DNA of 64,000 nt from Dyella terrae (lineage in GTDB: Bacteria; Pseudomonadota; Gammaproteobacteria; Xanthomonadales; Rhodanobacteraceae): the NCBI RefSeq assembly GCF_022394535.1, contig NZ_CP089414.1, forward strand, positions 2,232,001-2,296,000, in the 5' to 3' direction. The notes beneath the pieces are model-generated. The model saw nothing but the letters and a program-made list of their open reading frames with translations, was not told the origin of the DNA and ran no database searches. Positions within the stretch are counted from its first letter, which is position 1; each line of letters starts with the position of its first letter. Made by a program: the position numbers and the translations under genes. Below are positions 29,227 to 36,816 of this stretch, one piece after another.

Positions 29227-30345
29227 TCATGCTGCCCCGCATTCTTTTGGCCGTCCATACTCAGCGAAGTAGTGGGCCATCGTGTACGAGGGACCTTCGT
29301 CATTCCAGACCATCGACGGCCTGCGCAAAGCCTTCACACTGTCCTCCAGCACGTATCGGAGTACGCCACCGGGTACGTCCTTCTCCATCAATGCATTAGC
29401 ACCAAGCCCATCGGGTCGCTCCGTTCTGGCACGCATGACAATCGTGGGAATACCCAGCGCGGCAAGTTCCTCCTGGTTCGATCCACCATCGGTCAACACG
29501 CACGCCGACCCGGCAGCCATGCAGATGAAATCGCGATAGCCCATGCGTGGCAAGAGCTTGACTCGGCCAGATGCGGAAAGCCTGTCTAGATACCCTTCCG
29601 ATATCAGTCGACCGCGCGTCGCTGGATGCAGCACGAAATTCACCGTGCGCACCTTCGCCAGGTTTTCCACCAGTTCTACCAAATGGCGCAATCGCCTGGA
29701 TTCGTAGAGATTCTGGAAGCGGTGCAGTGATACAAGAACATAGGCATCGCTGGCGTCCTGCGCCATCGCCGATGCTCCTGTCAGACGCACGGCGTCAATG
29801 ATAGAGTTTCCGCGCGTGTCGATCACTTCGCGATGGCCACGACGACGCATGAATTCGGCAGCCTCGGCGTTAGGACACATAGCGATATCCGTCATGCGAA
29901 ACACCATGCGTCGCACCATTTCCTCGGGAAAGGGATCGAACACCCGTCCCGAGCTGAGGCCACTCTCGAGATGCACGACGGTAGCGCCACATCGCCTCGC
30001 CGCGTAGGCCGCGACTAGCGTCGAAAGGGTATCGCCATGGACCAGCACAAAAGCTCGGTCGGTGCTTTCCCTGATGAGTTCTCTAAGCTTGCGCTTCATG
30101 CCCAGGTAGGCCCGGGGGAGCCACCGCAACAGGGACAGAATGGTCGAATGCTCCTCCGCTTGCATGATCTGCTCCTGCGGCGAGCGAATACCAAACTCGT
30201 CGATCAGGTCTTGCATGGTCTCTCTGTGCTGTCCCGTCATAAGAAGCATCACCGGGAGCCCCTGTTTCTCGCAAGCAACGATCACAGGAGCAACTTTGAT
30301 CAGCTGCGCCCTCGTGCCTACCGCAAAGATCAGCGACCTAGGCAT
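29227..30345 (-). CDS. UDP-N-acetylglucosamine 2-epimerase family protein (WecB-like)
   Basis: A 372-residue non-hydrolysing UDP-GlcNAc 2-epimerase homologue. Visible motifs are GTRAQLIKVAPVI, MTGQHRE, LVHGDTLST, HLESGLSSG (the family has HxEAGLRS), TRGNSIIDAV, TDGGSNQEEL and ARTERPDG. It would make UDP-ManNAc or a derivative; the changed active-site neighbourhood (ESGLSS) leaves room for a different substrate. The start is the ATG at 30345, two bases after the TGA of the upstream GT2 gene (TGAGCATG). The longer open frame to 30429 lies inside that gene and is not used. Confidence 0.85.
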   Translation of the reverse strand: MPRSLIFAVGTRAQLIKVAPVIVACEKQGLPVMLLMTGQHRETMQDLIDEFGIRSPQEQIMQAEEHSTILSLLRWLPRAYLGMKRKLRELIRESTDRAFVLVHGDTLSTLVAAYAARRCGATVVHLESGLSSGRVFDPFPEEMVRRMVFRMTDIAMCPNAEAAEFMRRRGHREVIDTRGNSIIDAVRLTGASAMAQDASDAYVLVSLHRFQNLYESRRLRHLVELVENLAKVRTVNFVLHPATRGRLISEGYLDRLSASGRVKLLPRMGYRDFICMAAGSACVLTDGGSNQEELAALGIPTIVMRARTERPDGLGANALMEKDVPGGVLRYVLEDSVKALRRPSMVWNDEGPSYTMAHYFAEYGRPKECGAA

Positions 30346-30347
30346 GC

Positions 30348-31202
30348 TCAAGCGTCTCGACGGTAGGTCAGCGCCGTGATCTGCTCGGAGACAAGGCCAA
30401 TCAGGAAGATGATGACCGCCGCGCTCCACATCAACGTGCTTCCGTTGGTGAGGCGCCCGTAGGCGAAGAAGGTGCGCAGGTAGTTGGCGCAGCCCAATGC
30501 GAAGAAGACTACGCTCGCGGGCGCGAACAACTTCAACGGCGAGTACAGGGTGGCGATTTTGAAGATGATGAGTAGGAAGCGGATACCATCCTTGAGCGGT
30601 TTGATATGGCTCTTGCCCACGCGCTGTGCGGCCTTGATCGGCACGTACGCCACGGCATAGGCACTGCGAAAAAATGCCATGGTGCTCGTCGTCGGATATG
30701 AAAAGCCGTTGGGAAGCAGGTGCAGGAATTCCCGGAACTTGCTGGCGCGGACCGCACGGTAGCCGGACGTCAAATCAGCTACTACGTGACCTGTCATGCG
30801 AGTGGCCAGCCAGTTGTAGATGGTATTGGCGACACCTCGTCCTACGCCCGCCTGACTACTCCAGTCGCGTGCACCCACCACCATGTCGTAGCCCTGCCCC
30901 AGCTTTTCCAGCAGGCGCGCAATGTCTGCCGGGTCATGCTGTCCATCGCCATCCATGAACACCAGCACGTCGCCGCTGGCAGCGCGGGTGCCACGCTTGA
31001 TGGCGGCACCGTTGCCCATCGAATACGGCGAGGACAGACAGGTCACGCCTGCTGCCACGCAGATATTCCTTGTGTCGTCGGTCGAACCGTCATCCACCAC
31101 GATGATCTCCGCTGCCGGCTGAGCCTGACGCAGGCATGGCAACAGATCCTTCAGCGCCGCCCCTTCGTTTTTGGCGGGCAGGATGATGCTTAGACGATTC
31201 AA
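30348..31202 (-). CDS. Polyprenyl-phosphate-type GT2 (ArnC/GtrB/DPM1-like)
   Basis: A 284-residue GT2 with two C-terminal membrane helices. The catalytic domain shows SIILPAKNEGAAL, EIIVVDDGSTDDT and VFMDGDGQHDPADIARLL. The C-terminal helices (YSPLKLFAPASVVFFALG and STLMWSAAVIIFLIGLVS) fit the ArnC/GtrB/dolichol-phosphate-mannose-synthase group, which makes polyprenyl-phosphate-linked sugars, the donors of GT-C membrane enzymes. The start is TTG at 31202 with GGGGA 8 bases upstream. It sits between an aminotransferase and the epimerase-like gene. Confidence 0.88.
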   Translation of the reverse strand: MNRLSIILPAKNEGAALKDLLPCLRQAQPAAEIIVVDDGSTDDTRNICVAAGVTCLSSPYSMGNGAAIKRGTRAASGDVLVFMDGDGQHDPADIARLLEKLGQGYDMVVGARDWSSQAGVGRGVANTIYNWLATRMTGHVVADLTSGYRAVRASKFREFLHLLPNGFSYPTTSTMAFFRSAYAVAYVPIKAAQRVGKSHIKPLKDGIRFLLIIFKIATLYSPLKLFAPASVVFFALGCANYLRTFFAYGRLTNGSTLMWSAAVIIFLIGLVSEQITALTYRRDA

Positions 31203-31331
31203 GAGCGTGTCCCCGAGAGTGAGTCGGCATCATAACCTGAGCGCCGCGCCTGTCCGCGGGGCGTAGCTTCCCGCGCGAAATTGCGGGCACTGGGTCACAT
31301 CACACCGTGCCTGACTTGACCAATGGAAAGG

Positions 31332-32504
31332 TCAGGTCACGATGACCGAATGAACAGCCTCGATAACCCGCTCGACGTCGCTGTCGGACATGGCGGGTGA
31401 CGTAGGCAGGCTCACCGTCTGGCGCCCCAGGCGCATGGCCTCCGGCCACTGCTCCGGCCGCCAGCCGAAACGTTGCTGGTAATACGGGTGTTCCGGCACT
31501 GACAGATAGTGAACGCCTGTGCCGATGCGGCGTGTATTCATGGCATCCAGAAAGGCGTCGCGCTCCATGCCCGAGTGCTTGGCGTCGATCATCACCGTAT
31601 AGAGATGATGGCCATGGCGGGTTCCTTCCTCGGGCGCCTCTGGCAGGCCAATCGGCAGAGAAACAAACGCTTCGTCGTAGCGCTGCCATATCTGGCGTCG
31701 GCGCTCCCAGCTCTTCTCCACCCGCGCCAGCTGGTGGATGCCAATCGCCGCCTGCAGATCCATCATGTTGTACTTGAAACCGCACTCGACCACTTGGTAG
31801 TGGCGATAGCCCTGGTCACCGAAACGATGCCACGCGTCCTTGCTCATGCCGTGCAGGGCGAGCACGCGGGCACGGGCGATGTGTTCCTCATCGCGGCCCA
31901 GGATCATGCCGCCTTCGCCGGTGACGACGTTCTTGGTGACGTAGAAGCTAAAGCAGCCGAAGTCCCCGAAGGTCCCAATGGGCTGGCCATGGAACTCCGC
32001 CTCGATGGCGTGCGCGCAGTCTTCGATGACCATCAAACGGTGCTTTCGGGCGATCGCCATGATCCGGTCCATGGCGCAGGGGCGGCCCGCGAAATGCACA
32101 GGGAGGATGGCACGCGTGCGCGGCGTGATGGCGGCCTCAATGGCATCCGGGTCGATGTTCTGGGTCACCGGGTCAACGTCAGCCAGCACCGGTGTTAGGC
32201 CCGCATGAAGAATGGCGTTGACCGTGGCGCAGAACGTCAGCGGGGTGGTGATGACCTCACTACCCGGCTCTAGGCCGGCAGCCACCATGCTCACGTGCAG
32301 GGCAGCCGTGCAGGAATTTACCGCCGCCACCTGAGAGGCCTGTACGCCACGCCATTGGGCAAAGTCCTTCTCAAACTGTGCTACGCGCGGCCCCGTGCCT
32401 AGCCAGCCTGAGCGCAGGCAAGCCTCGACCTCGGCGATCTCATCCTCTTCGATACGAGGGGCGCCAAAGACCAGAAAGGGCAAAGGGGTGTCAGGTTGCG
32501 TCAC
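31332..32504 (-). CDS. DegT/DnrJ/EryC1/StrS aminotransferase (ArnB-like), second copy
   Basis: A 390-residue PLP sugar aminotransferase with Lys191 in SFYVTKNVVTGEGG and the signatures SGWLGTGPRVAQFEK, NSCTAALHVSMVAAGL and ITTPLTFCATVNAILHAGLTPVLADV. It resembles ArnB, PseC and PglE-type enzymes that place an amino group on C4 of UDP-keto sugars. The start is GTG at 32504. It is the first gene of the minus-strand sugar cassette and is transcribed divergently from pilB across 229 bases. Confidence 0.9.
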   Translation of the reverse strand: MTQPDTPLPFLVFGAPRIEEDEIAEVEACLRSGWLGTGPRVAQFEKDFAQWRGVQASQVAAVNSCTAALHVSMVAAGLEPGSEVITTPLTFCATVNAILHAGLTPVLADVDPVTQNIDPDAIEAAITPRTRAILPVHFAGRPCAMDRIMAIARKHRLMVIEDCAHAIEAEFHGQPIGTFGDFGCFSFYVTKNVVTGEGGMILGRDEEHIARARVLALHGMSKDAWHRFGDQGYRHYQVVECGFKYNMMDLQAAIGIHQLARVEKSWERRRQIWQRYDEAFVSLPIGLPEAPEEGTRHGHHLYTVMIDAKHSGMERDAFLDAMNTRRIGTGVHYLSVPEHPYYQQRFGWRPEQWPEAMRLGRQTVSLPTSPAMSDSDVERVIEAVHSVIVT

Positions 32505-32733
32505 GAACGGTCCGGCTCTTCAAGGTGGCTGGTCTTTCTATCCCAAGCCCGCTGCGGCGTCCACGCCAACAGGCAGAAGGCACGCCCGTTGCATGCCCAT
32601 GTTCTGGCGCCGGACCGCACGGTGATCTGTGCGCCCGATCACCCCCGGGGCCTATGCCCTGATCCTGGCGGGTGACCTACCCCCGCAACTGGGGTAAATT
32701 CCCTTCCTATCAGGGGGCTGGACCCGTATCGCT

Positions 32734-34455
32734 ATGTCAACGCTAATGCAACCCTCGCTCGCGGGCCTCACCGGCCTTGCGCGCAGGCTGGTATCGGAAG
32801 ACGTACTGCCCGAGGCGGACGTGCGCCGGGCGGTTGCCGAGTCAACCCAGAGCAAGACCTCGCTCGCGGCTTGGTTGCTGGACAACAGTCTGGTGGAGAG
32901 CGCGCGACTCACCCGTATCGCATCCGACGAGTTCGGCATGCCGATGATGGACGTCAGCGCGCTGGCCATCCCCAGCATGCCCGTGAACCTGATCAGCGAG
33001 GCGCTGATCAAGAAGCACCACGCCCTCCCCCTGTTCAAGCGCGGCAAGCGCCTGTTCGTCGGCATCGCCGATCCCATGCAGTCGCATGCACTGGACGAGA
33101 TCAAGTTCCACTCCAATTGCATGGTGGAACCGATCCTCGTCGAACGTAGCCAACTGCTGAAGGTTATCGACACTGCTCTCACAGCCCTGAGCAACGCTGT
33201 ACCCGACATGGGCAACAGCGAATTCGACGAGCTTTCGCTAGAAGGCGGCGACGAAGAAGCCGAATCCACCGGCATCGATGCCAACGCGAATGACGATGCA
33301 CCCGTCGTCAAGTTCGTCAATAAAATCCTGGTCGATGCCATCAAGCGTGGCGCGTCCGATATCCACTTCGAACCGTTCGAAACGCAATACCGCGTGCGCC
33401 TGCGCATGGATGGCATGCTGCGCGCCGTCGCCAGCCCACCGATGAAGCTCGCCGCACGCATCTCGTCGCGCATCAAGGTGATGTCCGGCCTCGATATCGC
33501 GGAACGTCGCGTACCGCAGGACGGCCGCATCAAGCTCAACCTGTCCAAGAGCCGTTCGGTCGACTTCCGCGTGAGTACACTGCCCACGCTGTTCGGCGAG
33601 AAGATCGTGTTGCGTATTCTCGACGGCTCGGCAGCCAAGCTCGGCATCGACGTCCTGGGCTACGAGGACGCGCAGAAGCAGTTGTACGTTGACGCCATCC
33701 ACAAGCCCTACGGCATGGTGTTAGTCACCGGCCCTACGGGCTCGGGTAAAACGGTATCGCTGTATACAGCACTCAACATCCTCAACACCAACGAGCGGAA
33801 CATCTCGACGGTGGAGGACCCGGTGGAAATCCGCGTCGAGGGCATTAACCAGGTCCAGCAAAACGTCAAGCGCGGTATGACCTTCGCCGCCGCCCTGCGC
33901 TCCTTCCTGCGTCAGGATCCGGACGTGATCATGGTGGGCGAAATCCGTGACCTGGAAACCGCCGAGATCGCCATCAAGGCGGCGCAGACCGGCCATATGG
34001 TGCTGTCGACCCTGCACACCAACGATGCACCGCAGACGATCTCCCGCCTGATGAACATGGGTATCGCGCCCTACAACATCACCTCGTCAGTGACCCTAGT
34101 CATCGCCCAGCGACTGGCGCGCCGCCTGCACGACTGCAAGCGGCCGATCAACCTGCCGCCGCAGGTGCTGCTGGACGCCGGCTTTACCCAGGAAGAGATC
34201 GACGCCGGCCTAACCGTCTACGAGGCAGTAGGTTGCGACAACTGCAATGAGGGCTACAAAGGCCGCCTGGGTATCTACCAAGTGATGCCCATGCTGGAGG
34301 AAATCCAGAAGATCATCCTGCACGGCGGCAACACACTGCAGATCGGGGAGGCTGCCCGCAGGGCCGGCGTGAACGATCTGCGTGCCTCCGCCTTGCTCAA
34401 GGTCAAGAAAGGCGTGACCAGCCTGGCCGAGATCGACCGCGTCACCAAGGACTAA
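32734..34455 (+). CDS. pilB: Type IV pilus assembly ATPase PilB
   Basis: A 573-residue extension ATPase. The N-terminal MshEN/T2SSE_N domain is followed by the hexameric ATPase core: Walker A GPTGSGKT at residues 333-340, Asp box MVGEIRDLETAEIA and His box STLHTNDAPQTISRL. The C-terminal metal region has GCDNCNEGYKGR, but the first pair, usually LCxxC, reads RRLHDCK, so one of the four expected cysteines is missing. The gene is separated from pilC by 158 bases. Confidence 0.95.
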   Translation: MSTLMQPSLAGLTGLARRLVSEDVLPEADVRRAVAESTQSKTSLAAWLLDNSLVESARLTRIASDEFGMPMMDVSALAIPSMPVNLISEALIKKHHALPLFKRGKRLFVGIADPMQSHALDEIKFHSNCMVEPILVERSQLLKVIDTALTALSNAVPDMGNSEFDELSLEGGDEEAESTGIDANANDDAPVVKFVNKILVDAIKRGASDIHFEPFETQYRVRLRMDGMLRAVASPPMKLAARISSRIKVMSGLDIAERRVPQDGRIKLNLSKSRSVDFRVSTLPTLFGEKIVLRILDGSAAKLGIDVLGYEDAQKQLYVDAIHKPYGMVLVTGPTGSGKTVSLYTALNILNTNERNISTVEDPVEIRVEGINQVQQNVKRGMTFAAALRSFLRQDPDVIMVGEIRDLETAEIAIKAAQTGHMVLSTLHTNDAPQTISRLMNMGIAPYNITSSVTLVIAQRLARRLHDCKRPINLPPQVLLDAGFTQEEIDAGLTVYEAVGCDNCNEGYKGRLGIYQVMPMLEEIQKIILHGGNTLQIGEAARRAGVNDLRASALLKVKKGVTSLAEIDRVTKD

Positions 34456-34613
34456 ACACGCCGTCGGCGGCCATCTGCCACGTGGGATGGGCCGCCCATC
34501 GCACCGAAGTTGCGTCAGGTGCCACGAATTGGTCCAGGGGAATGACTTAAGCTGTATCGATTAGACGGTCGCCATCCTGAGGCGACCCGACCGTACCAGC
34601 AGGGGGAAATGCC
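34456..34613. other. pilB-pilC spacer with imperfect hairpin
   Basis: No gene. GGCGGCCATC near 34468 and GATGGGCCGCC near 34487 form an imperfect hairpin that could act as an attenuator. The ribosome-binding site of pilC (AGGGGGAAA) is at its right end. Confidence 0.4.
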
Positions 34614-35876
34614 ATGGCTGCGGCCACCGCTAAGAACGTCAAGTCGCTTGGCGCCCAGCGCGCTGAGATCAGCAAGCTGACTACCTACGACTGGGTGGCG
34701 CTCGACAAGCGCGGCAAGCGCATGAAGGGCGACATGGCGGCCAAGAACGCCTCGCTCGTCAAAGCCGAGCTGCGCCGCCAGGGCATGAACCCGCAGACCG
34801 TGAAGGAACGGGGCAAGCCCCTGTTCGGTGCGGCCGGCAGCTCGGTCAAGCCTCGCGACGTCGCCATTTTCAGCCGCCAGATCGCCACCATGATGGCCTC
34901 CGGCGTGCCGATGGTGCAGGCATTCGAAATCATCGCGGACGGCCAGAAGAACATCCGCTTCAAGAACATGCTGACGGACGTCAAGCAGACCATTGAGGGC
35001 GGTTCCGCGCTCCATGAGGCGCTGGCCAAGTACCCCGTCCAGTTCGACGAGCTTTATCGAAATCTGGTCCATGCAGGCGAGGCGTCGGGTGTGCTCGACT
35101 CGGTGCTGGACACCGTGGCCACGTACAAGGAACGCACGGAAGCCATCAAAGCCAAGATCAAGAAGGCGCTTTTCTATCCGGTCATGGTGCTGGCCGTGGC
35201 ACTGCTGGTCAGCATGATCATGCTGCTCTTTGTGGTGCCAGTGTTCGCTCAGACGTTCAAGGACGCCGGTGCGGAGCTTCCTGCACCGACGCAGATCGTG
35301 ATCAGCGCCTCAAACTTCATGAAGTCTTACTGGTGGCTAGTGATTGGCGCCATTGTCGGCAGCATTGTCGCCCTGGTGATGGCCAAGAGCCGCTCGATCA
35401 AGTTCGCGCACTTCCTTGACCGCGTGATGCTGAAAGTGCCGGTCATCGGCAATATTCTCCGGCAGTCGGCCATTGCCCGCTTTGCGCGCACCCTCGGCGT
35501 GACCTTTCGCGCCGGCGTACCCCTGGTGGAAGCCATGGATGCCGTCGCGGGCGCCACGGGCAGCGTGGTCTACGGCGATGCGGTCAAGCAGATGCGCGAA
35601 GACGTGGCCGTCGGTCACCAGTTGCAGCTTTCGATGCGCCAGACAGGCCTGTTCCCGAACATGGTCGTGCAGATGACGGCCATCGGTGAAGAATCCGGTG
35701 CCCTCGATCACATGCTCTTCAAGGTGGCAGAGTTCTACGAGGAAGAAGTAAACAACGCGGTCGATACACTCTCCACCCTGCTCGAACCTCTGATCATGGT
35801 GATCCTGGGCGTGCTCGTCGGCGGCATGGTTATTTCGCTTTACCTGCCGATCTTCAAGCTCGCCAGCACCGTGTAA
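34614..35876 (+). CDS. pilC: Type IV pilus inner-membrane platform protein PilC
   Basis: A 420-residue T2SSF-domain platform protein. The two cytoplasmic T2SSF repeats begin near FSRQIATMMASGVPMVQAF and FARTLGVTFRAGVPLVEAM, with three membrane helices in between and at the C-terminus (...LGVLVGGMVISLYLPIFKL). It couples PilB motion to pilin insertion. The start ATG has AGGGGGAAA just upstream. A terminator follows the stop, before pilD. Confidence 0.96.
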   Translation: MAAATAKNVKSLGAQRAEISKLTTYDWVALDKRGKRMKGDMAAKNASLVKAELRRQGMNPQTVKERGKPLFGAAGSSVKPRDVAIFSRQIATMMASGVPMVQAFEIIADGQKNIRFKNMLTDVKQTIEGGSALHEALAKYPVQFDELYRNLVHAGEASGVLDSVLDTVATYKERTEAIKAKIKKALFYPVMVLAVALLVSMIMLLFVVPVFAQTFKDAGAELPAPTQIVISASNFMKSYWWLVIGAIVGSIVALVMAKSRSIKFAHFLDRVMLKVPVIGNILRQSAIARFARTLGVTFRAGVPLVEAMDAVAGATGSVVYGDAVKQMREDVAVGHQLQLSMRQTGLFPNMVVQMTAIGEESGALDHMLFKVAEFYEEEVNNAVDTLSTLLEPLIMVILGVLVGGMVISLYLPIFKLASTV

Positions 35877-35889
35877 GCTCTCGTTGTCC

Positions 35890-35922
35890 GGGCCCCTCTC
35901 CCGCCGGGAGGGGGGCCTTTTT
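35890..35922 (+). terminator. Hairpin terminator between pilC and pilD
   Basis: GGGCCCCTCTCCC and GGGAGGGGGGCC pair around a GCC loop and are followed by five T's. The ATG at 35924 lies immediately after the T tract, so the downstream ATG at 35948 is the more likely pilD start. Confidence 0.75.
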
Positions 35923-35947
35923 CATGCTCAGGCCTTCGGATTTACGC

Positions 35948-36805
35948 ATGCTCGACATTCCTCTTTGGGGCTGGATCGCTGCCGCCGGTGTACTCGGCCT
36001 GGTGGTCGGCAGCTTTCTCAACGTCGTGATTCTTCGACTCCCCGAGCGCCTGATGGCGCAATGGCGATTGGATGCCTACGACACGCTTGCGATAGAACCC
36101 GAAAGCACTTCGCTGCCGCCGGGCGTCGTCCGCGAGCCGTCGCATTGCCCTCACTGCAAACACCCGCTCACAGCGAGGGACAACATCCCGCTCTTTGGCT
36201 GGCTTTTGCTGGGCGGACGTTGCCGCTACTGCAAGGCATCTATTTCGATTCAGTACCCGCTGGTCGAACTGTTGTGCGGCTTGGCCAGTGCGGTGATCGT
36301 GTGGAAGTTCGGGCCCGAGTGGACCGCGCTCGCCGGCTTGGTGTTCACGTGGATACTGATCGCGCTCGCCGGCATCGACTTTCGCACGCAATATCTGCCT
36401 GACCAGTTGAACTATCCGTTGCTCTGGCTGGGACTCCTGGCCAGTCTGCTGCCGCTGTTCGTGCCAGCAGGGTCCGCGATCATCGGTGCGGCGATCGGTT
36501 ATCTGAGCCTTTGGAGCGTGTACTGGCTGTTCAAGCTGGTGACGGGCAAAGAGGGCATGGGATACGGAGACTTCAAGCTTCTGGCCGCACTGGGTGCGTG
36601 GATGGGGCCGGCGGCTCTGCTACCGGTGATCCTGCTCTCCTCACTTGTCGGCGCGCTGGTGGGTGGCGCATTGATCGCGTTCCGCAAGCACGATCGCGAC
36701 GTTCCCATGCCGTTTGGTCCCTTCATCGCGATGGCCGGCTGGGTCTGGTTTGTCGGAGGACGCGAACTTACGGCTATCTATAGCCAGCTCACTGGGCTCC
36801 ATTGA
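35948..36805 (+). CDS. pilD: Prepilin peptidase / N-methyltransferase PilD
   Basis: About 285 residues; bifunctional inner-membrane enzyme that cleaves and N-methylates prepilins. The cytoplasmic loop has both zinc pairs (CPHC and CRYC). The aspartyl-protease residues are in GIDFRTQYLPD and in GYGDFKLLAALG. VVGSFLNVVILRLP is the family N-terminal signature. The ATG at 35948 is preferred because 35924 abuts the terminator. The next gene starts within its last codons or 12 bases later. Confidence 0.94.
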   Translation: MLDIPLWGWIAAAGVLGLVVGSFLNVVILRLPERLMAQWRLDAYDTLAIEPESTSLPPGVVREPSHCPHCKHPLTARDNIPLFGWLLLGGRCRYCKASISIQYPLVELLCGLASAVIVWKFGPEWTALAGLVFTWILIALAGIDFRTQYLPDQLNYPLLWLGLLASLLPLFVPAGSAIIGAAIGYLSLWSVYWLFKLVTGKEGMGYGDFKLLAALGAWMGPAALLPVILLSSLVGALVGGALIAFRKHDRDVPMPFGPFIAMAGWVWFVGGRELTAIYSQLTGLH

Positions 36806-36816
36806 GACTCGATCAA

